From: Caryophanales bacterium
GTDB taxonomy: Bacteria > Bacillota_I > Bacilli_A > RFN20 > CAG-826
Assembly (NCBI GenBank): GCA_028726925.1
Contig: JAQYPI010000080.1
Location: 1 to 8,946, forward strand
Direction of reading: 5' to 3'
Length of the DNA stretch: 8,946 bases
Shown here piece after piece: positions 1 through 6,871 of this stretch (position 1 is the first letter of the stretch; every line of letters starts with the position of its first letter). The notes beneath the pieces are model-generated. The model was not told the DNA's origin. It did no database searches and saw only the letters and a list, made by a program, of their open reading frames with translations. A program made the translations under genes and the position numbers.

Positions 1-395
1 GTGATCGTGCAGCCCGTTTCCTTGGCAAGCTTGTCGAGGCGAGCGACTTCCATCGCGTCGGTGGTCCAGGGATAGATGGCCTCCTCGCAGGTGGTGATGA
101 CGTTGATGCCGCGGGCGACGCATTTCTCGATCATCTCATACATGTCGTGGATGAACGAGAAGAGGGTGACGACCGCGACGTCGGCATCGGCCTCGTCGAG
201 GACCTTGTCGGCGTCCTTTTGGATGGTGACCCCGGTCTTGATGCCGAGGCCGGCGAAATCGCCCACGTCCATCCCGAGGATGTCGGGGTTGACGTCGATG
301 GCGCCGACGATCTGCGCGCCATGCTCGTGGAGGTAGCGCAAAATGTATTTGGACATCTTGCCGCAGCCATATTGGACAACACGGATTTTTCTCAT
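1..395 (-). CDS. NAD(P)-dependent dehydrogenase, dihydrodipicolinate reductase-like (N-terminal part)
   Basis: The gene runs off the left edge, so only the first 131 codons are visible. The N-terminus begins MRKIRVVQYGCGKMSKYILR, a Rossmann beta-alpha-beta unit with a GxGxM-type nucleotide loop. VGAIDVNPDILGMDVGDFAG (about residues 30-49) is the second strand with the acidic residue that contacts the cofactor ribose. INVITTCEEAIYPW (about 103-116) resembles the conserved strand before the substrate pocket in the dihydrodipicolinate reductase / 2,4-diaminopentanoate dehydrogenase-like family. Members of that broad family reduce or oxidatively deaminate amino-acid derivatives; the substrate here cannot be told from the N-terminus. 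The start at 395 is supported by AGGAG at 406-410 with a 10-nt spacer. A perfect 16-bp palindrome lies 34 bp upstream of the start. The fold is secure; the exact reaction is not. Confidence 0.8.
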   Translation of the reverse strand, partial: MRKIRVVQYGCGKMSKYILRYLHEHGAQIVGAIDVNPDILGMDVGDFAGLGIKTGVTIQKDADKVLDEADADVAVVTLFSFIHDMYEMIEKCVARGINVITTCEEAIYPWTTDAMEVARLDKLAKETGCTI

Positions 396-428
396 TTTCT
401 TTTTTCTCCTTTTTTTGAGACGCCCCCA

Positions 429-444
429 TTATCCCATGGGATAA
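429..444. promoter_or_regulatory. perfect 16-bp palindrome, candidate operator
   Basis: TTATCCCATGGGATAA is its own reverse complement. It lies between the dehydrogenase start (395) and the terminator of the envelope operon (527-562), so only the dehydrogenase can be its target. On the minus strand it contains GATAAT, a -10-like hexamer, but I see no convincing -35 at 17 bp. A dimeric repressor site is the simplest reading. A perfect palindrome without a loop is a poor terminator, and no T run follows on either strand. Confidence 0.45.
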
Positions 445-526
445 AAGGGACCCGTGGTGTTTTTCCCTAATTCCCGATTTAATTACCGATATATCAATTT
501 TCAAGGGTTTTCACGGCACGTTTTCA

Positions 527-562
527 AATAAAAGAAAAGGCCGCCGGGACGCGGCAGCCTTT
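527..562 (-). terminator. Rho-independent terminator of the 1246-aa gene
   Basis: On the minus strand AAAGGCTGCCG pairs with CGGCGGCCTTT (552-562 with 536-546, one G-U pair) around a 5-nt loop, followed by a T-rich tract. It begins 8 bp after the stop codon of the large gene. Confidence 0.88.
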
Positions 563-569
563 GAGAATC

Positions 570-3500
570 TTAGGCGCTTAGGCCGAGATAGTAGTTGCGG
601 TGGCCTTTGTTAACTTCGTCGACGCCATGGCGCCAGGCGGGGCCGCCTTCGGCCTCGGTCGGCTCGGCGTAGATGCCGACTTCTTCGTAGGTCGATTCGT
701 CGAGAAAGCGGATGAAGTTCTGCTCGAACGCCTCTTGCCCCTTGCTCCAGCCGTCGAGGTATTCCCCGTTTCGGAGGTTCAGAAGCTTGAGGTCGATGGT
801 CGCGGAGAGGATGTTCATGCGGGTGCCCTGATCGCTTTCAAGGGACACGCCTGCGCCCACGTGGATGGCGTTAAGCGCGTGGAACCCGCCGAAGGATCCG
901 CCCTCTAAGCGCAAGACGATGTCATCGAGGATATTGACGCCAAGGAGGGGATTGAGGTTCAAACGGATCTCCCAGGAGGCGAGGCCCGTTTCTTCGTCGA
1001 AGGTCTTGACGAACCCGCCGAAGAGGTCCTCGACGTGGATGGCGATTGCGCGCTCGGTCGCCGCCGGGGTTTCTTCCGCCGGGGCCGGGTCGCTTTCCTC
1101 GAAGAAGGATTCGTTGACCCCGAGGAAGTATTGGAGGAGGTAGTTGAGGGCGTCGTCCTTGAACGCGCCTTCCTTGTCGAGCTTCACGGAGTCGTTGACG
1201 TTGGCGAGGCGGCCATAGTCGCTATGACGGGTCATGAGGAGCTCGCTAACGAGGTTGCCCTCGGCGTCCTCGCGACCATCGCTATAGTAATAGAAGGAGG
1301 CGTCGCGCTGGCCGCCGATCTCGAGCTCGCGGAAATAACGCGGGTCGTCCGGGGCGTTGATGCCGCGGATGACGGGAATGTCGTTTAAGGAGGCGTGGAC
1401 CATCGTCTTGGCCCCCTCGACGCTCGCCTGGAGGGAAGCGGAAGCAATCTTGGCCTCGTAATCCCCAAGAGCGATGGAGACGTCGCCCTGGAGGTCATAG
1501 GTGGAGACCCCGGTGCCGTTTTCTAGACCAAGGAGGGCGGTCGAGACCGCGTAATCCCCAAGGGAAGCAAGGCCCGTGAAATCCGTGTAGGAGGCTTCGT
1601 GGTCGAGGAAGGAGAATGGCGTCGATTCGGTGACCTCGACGAAGGAAAGGGCGAGGTTCACGTCGGTCGCGGTGAGGGGATCTTCGCCGAGGGCCAAGTC
1701 GACCCCGATGTTCTTGAGGCCGGCTTCCTCGAAGGCGAGGGAGAGGGCGATGTCCCCGTCCATCCCGAAGCAGGAACCGTCGATCACGAAGGAGTCGACG
1801 TCCCCGCCGATCGAAGCGCTCTTGAGCACGTCGTAGGTGAGGGCGGAGAAGTAGTTGCCGCTTGTGAGGTCACTAAGGAGCGTTGCTTCCGCGGGGGAAG
1901 AGAGGAGGCGCGAGATGCGGCCGAAGCGGTCGTCGGCCCCGGAGATCGCGTCGATCATCGGGGAAAGGGCGTCCGCGGCAGAGCTCAGGTGGATCTTGCC
2001 GTTAAGACCCTCGAGGTTCTCGGGGTCATCGCGGTTCTCGATCGCTTCGCCCCCGTCGTTGAGAGAATCGTAATGGAAATAGACTTGGTTGGCCGCGTTT
2101 GCGAATTCGTCCTCGGCATTCGCGATGTCGAGTTTGACGTGGTGGTCTTGGTAATAGGTCTCGGCCTTCTCGAGGAGAGCGAGGTTGACCCCGCCGGTGA
2201 CGAGGAAAGGGTTGTCCGCGTTTTCGCCCTTGGCTTTGGAGAAGTCGAGGTTCACCGTGCCTTGGATGTCCATGCCCTGCGTCTTGAGGGGATCGCCATA
2301 GACGTCCATGGTGCCGCGCTTGGAGACGGAGCCATCGATCCCGATGCTCGCCTTCTTGTCCTTCACGATCTTCGCGATCGGATCGACGAGGGTCGGGAGG
2401 CGGTTCATCTCGGACCAGGCGTTCATCGCGAGGAGCTCTTCGCCCGGCAGGGCAACAAACGGCTCGGTCGCGAGGGTCAGGTTCAAGGTAATCGTGTTGA
2501 GCACGAGATTTTGAATCTCGACGGACGCGAGGCTATGCTCGCTGTTCCCGTCGAGGCGGACGACGATGCGCGCCTCGGGGAAGCCAAGGCCTTTGAGGGA
2601 GAGGGAAATGGCAATGAGGTTGTCCTCGATTTGGACGCTTTCGATCATCTCGAGGATGGATTCGTAATGCTTTTCCTTGAGGCCCGCGAGGAGGGAGGGG
2701 GTGTCGAAATTTTCTTCGCCCCGGAGGGTGCCGATGACGTTCGTGACCGTGTCGACGATCTCGTCGAGCTGGGCAGTCGTCTTTTCTTCTTGGACGGTCC
2801 CGGCCGGGTCGGTGGAAGAAGAAGCCTCGTTCTTGAATTTGCCGACCATCTCGTCGAGAACGGTCTTGGTGGTCCTCGCCTTGAGGACGTCCATGACGTT
2901 TAAGTAGACGGAGGCGTTGTCGCTGCCGCTGTTATCGATGTAGGCGTCGAGCATCTGCTTGTTCGTCCCGGGTTCCCAACCGGATTCGGTCTTGTTCATT
3001 TTCTCGAAGGATAGCGATGCGGCGGCGCTATTGAAATTCACGCCCTTGATGTTGCCGTTATCGAATTTCCAGGAGAGGTCGACGTCCCCACTTAGGCTTA
3101 GGAGGGCGCGTTCCTCGACCCCGTCCTTGGAGAAGGTCGTGAGGGTGCCGGCCTTGGCGTCCTCACGATGGATCATGTCGACGTCGAGGCGCAATCCGAA
3201 CTTCGGGGTGGCCACGAGGCTCGCCACGCGGCGGAAGAGGTCAAGCGAATCGTCAAGATGCGGATAGGCTTGCCAAGCCGCGGGAACAGTCCAGTCGTAA
3301 GTTTCCCCCGCGGCGGCGGTCTTGACGTCCGCGCTCAGGACCAAGGTCCAGTCCGTGTTGATGGTCTGGGAGGTAAGCCCGCTCGTCTTGGAGGGGATGT
3401 CGACGTGGCTCAGGTTCAGGTTCTCGTCCGCCCCAAGACCGATGGAGAGGTTCGTGTCCCCCAAGGGCAAATCGAGGGTGAAATAGGTCTGGCCCGCGAT

Positions 3501-4310
3501 GGACGTCTCGACGATGGTATTGAGGGCATCCAAAAGGGCGTCCGCGTCGATGGAGGAGGAAGAAGAGGACGTTTCCTCGCTCGAAGCGGGCTCAGAGGAG
3601 GAAGAAGAGGAGGATCCCCCGGTGATCAGGGATTCGATCTTGCCATACGTGTCGACGTTGATGCCGCCTTCGGTGAGGATCTCGAGGATGTCGTGGATGA
3701 CGAAGTCGAGGGCGCCGTATTCATAACACACGGTCCCGCCCGTGACGGGGTCGACTTCCTCGGTCACGTAACGCGAAACGTCGACTTGGTACCCGGCGGT
3801 CCAATCGCCCTCGTCCCCGTCGATGTCACCGATGTTGAAATAGAGATTCTTGCTCGTTTCGCCGTCCCCAAGGAGCCCGAGGTTTAGTTCCCTCTTGAGA
3901 CCGTTATATTGAAGCGGGAGCTCGGCGCAAAGGGAGATGCCCTGCAAGGAGATCTCGTCGAGGGCGAGGGAAATGCGCGGGTTCTTGCCCTCGATGTTCT
4001 CGATGCGGTTCTCGGTCCGGATTTCTTGCCCGCTCACGGTCTTGACGGCGCCCGGGATCACGAATTCGAGATTGTCCACGTCGAGGGTGATGCCGCTTGT
4101 CGCGGTCTCGATGAGGCGATTCACGAATTTCTGGCTGTTCGTGAGTTCCGGGTCGGTCCCGTTCTGGTTGCCGATTGTGTTGACGATGGTCTTCTGCGGC
4201 AAAAGGAGGAAGACGCCCCCCGCGGAAAGGCCGAAGGTCAAAAGGAAGGCCCCGCTCAAGACCAGGATGTGCTTGAGTCCCTTCATGTTCGTTTTCTTGT
4301 TTTCTTTCAT
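570..4310 (-). CDS. 1246-aa membrane-anchored extracytoplasmic protein of unknown family
   Basis: I do not recognise a named family. A basic N-terminus is followed by one hydrophobic segment (about residues 13-34) with no lipobox cysteine, so it should be held by an N-terminal helix or an uncleaved signal with the rest outside. A low-complexity Ser/Glu linker (231-253, runs of seven and six Ser) separates a ~200-residue N-terminal domain from the remainder. The rest alternates amphipathic helices with strand-rich stretches such as IALSLAF, VDLAL and VNLALSF. At least three look like one degenerate module (about 560-610, 845-890, 1110-1165). A second Pro/Glu/Ala-rich linker lies near 1070-1085. 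Only three Cys are present, and there is no sortase motif, C-terminal helix or enzyme motif. The start at 4310 has GGGGG about 7 nt upstream; an in-frame Met at residue 9 has no ribosome site. It follows the 315-aa gene by 30 bp, with its own terminator downstream. A scaffold, adhesin or lipid/polymer-binding role is a guess. Confidence 0.88.
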   Translation of the reverse strand: MKENKKTNMKGLKHILVLSGAFLLTFGLSAGGVFLLLPQKTIVNTIGNQNGTDPELTNSQKFVNRLIETATSGITLDVDNLEFVIPGAVKTVSGQEIRTENRIENIEGKNPRISLALDEISLQGISLCAELPLQYNGLKRELNLGLLGDGETSKNLYFNIGDIDGDEGDWTAGYQVDVSRYVTEEVDPVTGGTVCYEYGALDFVIHDILEILTEGGINVDTYGKIESLITGGSSSSSSSEPASSEETSSSSSSIDADALLDALNTIVETSIAGQTYFTLDLPLGDTNLSIGLGADENLNLSHVDIPSKTSGLTSQTINTDWTLVLSADVKTAAAGETYDWTVPAAWQAYPHLDDSLDLFRRVASLVATPKFGLRLDVDMIHREDAKAGTLTTFSKDGVEERALLSLSGDVDLSWKFDNGNIKGVNFNSAAASLSFEKMNKTESGWEPGTNKQMLDAYIDNSGSDNASVYLNVMDVLKARTTKTVLDEMVGKFKNEASSSTDPAGTVQEEKTTAQLDEIVDTVTNVIGTLRGEENFDTPSLLAGLKEKHYESILEMIESVQIEDNLIAISLSLKGLGFPEARIVVRLDGNSEHSLASVEIQNLVLNTITLNLTLATEPFVALPGEELLAMNAWSEMNRLPTLVDPIAKIVKDKKASIGIDGSVSKRGTMDVYGDPLKTQGMDIQGTVNLDFSKAKGENADNPFLVTGGVNLALLEKAETYYQDHHVKLDIANAEDEFANAANQVYFHYDSLNDGGEAIENRDDPENLEGLNGKIHLSSAADALSPMIDAISGADDRFGRISRLLSSPAEATLLSDLTSGNYFSALTYDVLKSASIGGDVDSFVIDGSCFGMDGDIALSLAFEEAGLKNIGVDLALGEDPLTATDVNLALSFVEVTESTPFSFLDHEASYTDFTGLASLGDYAVSTALLGLENGTGVSTYDLQGDVSIALGDYEAKIASASLQASVEGAKTMVHASLNDIPVIRGINAPDDPRYFRELEIGGQRDASFYYYSDGREDAEGNLVSELLMTRHSDYGRLANVNDSVKLDKEGAFKDDALNYLLQYFLGVNESFFEESDPAPAEETPAATERAIAIHVEDLFGGFVKTFDEETGLASWEIRLNLNPLLGVNILDDIVLRLEGGSFGGFHALNAIHVGAGVSLESDQGTRMNILSATIDLKLLNLRNGEYLDGWSKGQEAFEQNFIRFLDESTYEEVGIYAEPTEAEGGPAWRHGVDEVNKGHRNYYLGLSA

Positions 4311-4340
4311 GGATATACCCCCGAACGAATGTTCATTTGC

Positions 4341-5288
4341 TTAATAACCGTATTTCTGTAGGAGCGCCGCCTCGTCGCTTGGATAGGCGATGCTTGGGTC
4401 GCTTGGAAGCGGGATGGCCGCTTCCCCGGGACCGACGGAACGGAAGACCGTCGTCATGGATCCCTCGCACGTGCTGCCGATGCCGCTTGCGAGGGTCGCC
4501 CGATAGGATTCGTAATTCCGGAAATAGAGGAGGTTCAAATCCTCGTCGAGCTCGTAGGTCAGGTGGACGTAATCGAAACTTGGGAATTCCTTGAGGTTCG
4601 AGATCGTCTTCATCTGATGGACGTACCGGAGGGTCGAGGAAGCGGGATCGGCCTCGAAGTCGACCGTGTAGCCCCCGTCGTGTTTCTTGATGGCGCTTAG
4701 CCCCTTGCCCGAGAGGTCGACCGGGCTATCGGTCTTGGGCGAGACGAGGTAGACGATGGATTCGCTCACCTGCCGGCCCATCTCGGAAGCGTATTGCTCG
4801 TTGCTCACCTCTTCCGGGGTGTTCCCGCCGTAATTCGGCGTATTGCCCCAGTACTTGGTGGTCGAGTCCCCTTCTTGGTACATCCGGTTGTACAGGGCGA
4901 CGAAGCTCGAGAAGGAATTGCTTTCCTCGAAGTAACGGTCCTTGTCCCGGACTTTCCAGCTTTGGATCCCTTGGTCGACGAGACCCATGGCCCGAGAAAC
5001 CCCGATGCCTTCGCAATAGGAATATTCCTCTGCGTCGAAGAGGGTGTGGGCCACCGAGATCATCTCGGCGGGCTCGAGGGCGGTTTCTAGAGGCGTCCCC
5101 TTGCGCTTTGCTGTCTCGTATTTCTCGAAGGCGGCCTCCGCGTCCATCATGTAGGCGCTTGGGTCGCCCTCGATGGTCACGAGGGTAGGCTTGAGCATCT
5201 CGTGCACACCGAATCCCGCGCCGGCCCCAAGGCTGAGCCCGAGGACGAGGAGAGTGGGAATTTCGAAGCTCTTCGCCAAGAACCGCAT
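4341..5288 (-). CDS. 315-aa membrane-anchored extracytoplasmic protein, operon partner of the 1246-aa protein
   Basis: No family is recognised. From the chosen start the protein begins MRFLAKSFEIPTLLVLGLSL, a basic end plus one hydrophobic helix (about residues 9-27) with no lipobox, then an extracytoplasmic domain of about 285 residues. The middle is helical and rich in Tyr, Glu and Ser (about 60-175). The second half has alternating strands, for example YVHLTYELDEDLNLLYFRNY, similar in style to lipoprotein-carrier or beta-cup folds. The reading frame is open up to 5498. I chose 5288 because AAAGGAG sits at 5299-5305 with a 10-nt spacer and because the upstream 70 codons look non-coding. A Met at 5327 preceded by GGGAGG with a very short spacer is the main alternative. 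The stop is 30 bp before the start of the 1246-aa gene with no terminator between, so the two are very likely co-transcribed and may act together at the cell surface. Confidence 0.82.
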   Translation of the reverse strand: MRFLAKSFEIPTLLVLGLSLGAGAGFGVHEMLKPTLVTIEGDPSAYMMDAEAAFEKYETAKRKGTPLETALEPAEMISVAHTLFDAEEYSYCEGIGVSRAMGLVDQGIQSWKVRDKDRYFEESNSFSSFVALYNRMYQEGDSTTKYWGNTPNYGGNTPEEVSNEQYASEMGRQVSESIVYLVSPKTDSPVDLSGKGLSAIKKHDGGYTVDFEADPASSTLRYVHQMKTISNLKEFPSFDYVHLTYELDEDLNLLYFRNYESYRATLASGIGSTCEGSMTTVFRSVGPGEAAIPLPSDPSIAYPSDEAALLQKYGY

Positions 5289-5395
5289 GCCGAGACGTCT
5301 CCTTTCCGGCCTTTCGGCCAGTCTCATCTTCCTCCCCCGCGTGCGGGAAGTCACTCTACGAACGGGCCGACCCCCTATCCGCCCGAAAGAACCCC

Positions 5396-5414
5396 ATTCT
5401 CCAGTTTGGAGAAT
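5396..5414. promoter_or_regulatory. inverted repeat upstream of the envelope operon, candidate operator
   Basis: ATTCTCCA and TGGAGAAT form perfect 8-bp arms around GTT. The site is 108 bp upstream of the start at 5288 and well outside the CarD unit, so it most likely serves the two-gene envelope operon as a repressor site or leader hairpin. There is no T run, so it is not a terminator. I could not place a convincing -35/-10 pair beside it. Confidence 0.4.
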
Positions 5415-5684
5415 CGGCAATTCGTGAGGGTACGTCCCCCATTTTTGGCTGACATTGTCCTGACTTTCCGCGAAACGTAGAGAAGGAAAAAACATCAAAC
5501 GATGTCTAGAAAGAAAGAATAAGGTAAGGGAAAGATGGGGCGTCTAGACGGCCTATCGGATCGCCTGTTGGCCCGCGGTTCCAAAGCGAAAAGAAAGAAG
5601 GAAAAACGCGCGTCGCGCGTGCGAATCGCGGTTCGGTCCCGCGCCCCGTTTCGGTAAAGGGGACGAGGAAAGAAGGAACTCAAT
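5415..5684. other. intergenic stretch upstream of the envelope operon
   Basis: Between 5288 and 5837 no gene is convincing. Open frames here have no ribosome site and read as shuffled Arg/Ser/Pro-rich sequence. Beyond the hairpins, inverted repeat and promoter listed separately, I see only a 10-bp palindrome CGTCTAGACG (5541-5550) and a purine-rich tract near 5581-5606. I could not place the promoter of the envelope operon. Confidence 0.5.
5602..5620 (-). terminator. intrinsic terminator on the minus strand
   Basis: The 15-bp near-palindrome 5606-5620 folds on the minus strand as ACGCG / CGCGT around CGACG and runs directly into five Ts (5606-5602). The plus-strand copy is not followed by Ts. 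This gives direction to the hairpin array upstream of it. Confidence 0.5.
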
Positions 5685-5742
5685 GCCCCCTCGCCTAGTT
5701 TCCTAAAAACGCCCACGGCATAGGAAATTTTCATGAGGGGGC
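5685..5742. repeat. nested inverted repeat with an alternative pairing
   Basis: Outer arms are 5685-5692 and 5735-5742, inner arms 5699-5705 and 5721-5727; all are perfect. A competing pairing uses AACGCCC/GGGCGTT (5745-5739 with 5714-5708 on the minus strand) and is followed by Ts, as in attenuators with two exclusive folds. The element ends 11 bp upstream of the CarD -35 box, so on DNA it could also act as a protein site for that promoter. Confidence 0.45.
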
Positions 5743-5753
5743 GTTCTTCGCGC

Positions 5754-5782
5754 TTACAAAAAATCGACAAAGCGTTTATAAT
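5754..5782 (+). promoter_or_regulatory. sigma-70-type promoter of the CarD-family gene
   Basis: TTACAA (5754-5759), a 17-bp spacer and a perfect TATAAT (5777-5782). Transcription would start near 5789, leaving a leader of about 48 nt before the ATG at 5837. This also rules out the in-frame ATG at 5783, which would sit upstream of the transcript start. Confidence 0.7.
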
Positions 5783-5836
5783 ATGACGGAAAGCGAAAGG
5801 GCTCATTTGGCCCCGAAGAGGAAAGGAGGAACCGCC

Positions 5837-6325
5837 ATGGCGTTCGAGATCGGTCAGCACGTCTTTCATTCCCACTGCGGCGTGTGCCTCGTCAAGGACA
5901 TCGCCCCCCTTTCGGGCGGGGACGTCTCGTTCCTTTATTACGTCTTGCTCCCCCTTTATGGCGATGACAAGGACAACATCGTCCGCGTCCCGGTCTCCAA
6001 CTGCGCCTCTTTGTTCGAGCCCCTCTCGAAAGAGGACGCGGAACGCATCGTCGCTTCTTGGCCCGACATCCGCAAGGACCTCTACATCAAGGATTCCAAG
6101 GCCCGCAAAAACGCCTATGACGCCTCCCTCCGCGAAGGGAAGATTGAAACCCTGGCCCCGCTATTAGAAGGGGCGTTCCAACGCAAGGCGCGCGATGGCC
6201 ACCTCAATTCGATGGACGCCATGTTCGTCTCGCGGGCGGTGCCCCTCATCTATGGGGAACTCGCCTATAGCCTCGGCATCCCTTACGAGGAAGTCCCAGG
6301 CTACATCCGCGATTCCGCCGCTTGA
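5837..6325 (+). CDS. CarD-family transcriptional regulator (RNA polymerase-binding)
   Basis: The 162-aa protein opens with MAFEIGQHVFHSHCGVCLVK and continues through FLYYVLLPLYGDDKDNIVRV, the Tudor-like RNA-polymerase-interacting domain (about residues 1-60) shared by CarD/CdnL proteins and transcription-repair coupling factor. The remainder (about 65-155) is helical, as in the DNA-binding half of CarD. The length equals that of mycobacterial CarD and is close to Bacillus homologues. CarD proteins bind the polymerase beta subunit and stabilise the open complex at many promoters. The start at 5837 has AAAGGAGG at 5822-5829 with 7-nt spacing; the frame is open back to 5783 but that ATG is at the -10 box. 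It is monocistronic, with a promoter 55 bp upstream and a terminator right after the TGA. The last 17 codons and the terminator are duplicated at 6716-6809. Confidence 0.88.
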   Translation: MAFEIGQHVFHSHCGVCLVKDIAPLSGGDVSFLYYVLLPLYGDDKDNIVRVPVSNCASLFEPLSKEDAERIVASWPDIRKDLYIKDSKARKNAYDASLREGKIETLAPLLEGAFQRKARDGHLNSMDAMFVSRAVPLIYGELAYSLGIPYEEVPGYIRDSAA

Positions 6326-6370
6326 CTAGAAGCCGGGTATCCCCCGGTTTTTTTCGTGGCCAAAAGAAAA
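6275..6370 (+). repeat. direct repeat copy 1: 3' end of the CarD gene plus terminator
   Basis: This 96-bp stretch recurs at 6716-6809. It covers codons from GIPYEEVPG to the stop, the terminator and about 16 bp beyond. The copies differ at about six substitutions plus a 2-bp deletion near the end of the terminator T run. This copy belongs to the intact gene. Confidence 0.9.
6330..6354 (+). terminator. Rho-independent terminator of the CarD-family gene
   Basis: CCGGG (6333-6337) pairs with CCCGG (6343-6347) around TATCC, extended by flanking A-U and G-U pairs, then seven Ts. It starts 5 bp after the stop. Confidence 0.85.
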
Positions 6371-6715
6371 CCCGGGAAGCGACCTGCGCGGTGGCCCGTT
6401 CGCTCGGCGTGCCTTGCCCCTCGTCCGTGTTGATGTGGGTCCGCGCCTATCGAGAAAAGGGCGTCGATGGTTTAGAATCTAGGGCGAAAGGTAGGAAGAC
6501 GCATGCCCAAGAAGAAACCCAAATCCCCGGAGCAGGCTGAACTAGAGAGGCTCAGGCGGGAGAATTACATGCTGGCCCTCGAGAACGCCTACTTGAAGAA
6601 CTTGGGGGCCTCGGCGGAGCCGGAGGAACGAAGCCAAGACAGAAATACGAAGCCATCCTCCAGACCAAGAAGAAATTCCCGGAAGCCGCGCTGAGCGACC
6701 TGCTCGCCGTCACCG
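6371..6715 (+). pseudogene. IS3-type transposase remnant (OrfA plus start of OrfB), frameshifted and truncated
   Basis: Frame 1 encodes VARSLGVPCPSSVLMWVRAY then EKGVDGLESRAKGRK (about 6388-6495), the helix-turn-helix half of an IS3/IS150-type OrfA; the usual first ~15 residues are missing. The frame then shifts: from 6503 another frame gives MPKKKPKSPEQAELERLRRE and ENAYLKNL, the leucine-zipper end of OrfA. A third frame from about 6601 gives GGTKPRQKYEAILQTKKKF and ALSDLLAVTG, the start of OrfB. OrfB stops matching at 6715, after roughly 40 residues, where the duplicated CarD end begins; the DDE catalytic domain is absent. The OrfA-to-OrfB step is -1, as in IS3 programmed frameshifting, but I see no A6G-type slippery site. 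No terminal inverted repeats are recognisable. The element is dead. Confidence 0.8.
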
Positions 6716-6809
6716 GGCATCCCTTACGAGGAAGTCCCGGGCTACATCCGCGATTCCGCCGCTTGAGAAGAAGCCGGGTATGTCCCGGTTTTTTGTGGCC
6801 AAAACAAAA
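6716..6809 (+). repeat. direct repeat copy 2: orphan 3' end of the CarD gene plus terminator
   Basis: It matches 6275-6370 at an offset of 441 bp, with a few substitutions and a 2-bp deletion. It encodes IPYEEVPGYIRDSAA and a stop but has no gene in front of it; upstream is the IS3 remnant. It ends exactly where the inverted-repeat cassette begins at 6810. The junction with OrfB falls on GGCATCCC, which may be a short homology shared with the lost transposase sequence. Confidence 0.9.
6771..6794 (+). terminator. duplicated CarD-gene terminator
   Basis: CCGGG / CCCGG around TATGT, followed by six Ts. The stem is unchanged from the copy at 6330-6354 while the loop differs, which suggests the structure still forms. 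Confidence 0.75.
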
Positions 6810-6835
6810 GGGGGTGTTGAAAAACTCCTCTGATC

Positions 6836-6871
6836 AAAAGCGTCAGTTCATCGAGTACCTGACGCTTTTTT
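6836..6871 (+). terminator. terminator hairpin in the left arm
   Basis: AAAAGCGTCAG pairs perfectly with CTGACGCTTTT around a 12-nt loop (6847-6858), ending in six Ts. It stops plus-strand transcription entering the cassette from the CarD side. Confidence 0.7.

Larger units (their letters stand above)
5602..5768 (-). ncRNA. candidate structured small RNA or long leader with four hairpins
   Basis: On the minus strand four hairpins follow one another. The first is a nested stem at 5742-5685 (GCCCCCTC with GAGGGGGC, and inside it TTTCCTA with TAGGAAA). The second is a stem at 5662-5644 (CCCCTTT with AAACGGGG, one bulge). The third is CGCGG/CCGCG at 5643-5627, and the fourth is the terminator stem at 5620-5606 followed by Ts. 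There is no coding sequence or good ribosome site in between. The 5' end is set only by a weak -10-like TATTATAA overlapping the divergent CarD promoter, so the start is uncertain by tens of bases. It could be a stand-alone RNA or an attenuated leader of the envelope operon, although the terminator lies more than 300 bp before that gene. I do not recognise 6S, SRP, RNase P or tmRNA features. Confidence 0.35.

Noticed and set aside
1599..2903. 434-codon open frame on the plus strand
   Set aside because: It lies wholly antisense to the 1246-aa gene, in a frame kept open by GC-rich codon bias. The product is Asp/Glu/Gly/Val/Arg-biased with no domain, and there is no good ribosome site.
3168..3887. 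239-codon open frame on the plus strand
   Set aside because: Antisense shadow of the same large gene; Arg/Gly/Val/Asp-biased composition without recognisable structure.
5289..5498. 70-codon N-terminal extension of the 315-aa protein
   Set aside because: The open frame reads as random Arg/Gly/Pro-rich sequence before a normal anchor segment, and the Met at 5288 has a well-placed AAAGGAG. A start at 5327 remains possible.
5495..5875. 126-codon open frame on the minus strand between the divergent units
   Set aside because: It overlaps the CarD promoter and hairpin array, has no ribosome site, and its product has no coherent pattern.
5783..6325. Longer CarD-family protein starting at 5783
   Set aside because: That ATG directly follows the TATAAT box, so it would not be in the transcript; the start at 5837 has an ideal ribosome site and matches the family N-terminus.
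6323..6325. Possible UGA-as-tryptophan code
   Set aside because: Three genes end in TGA, one directly before a terminator, and the tryptophans checked are TGG, so TGA is a stop here.
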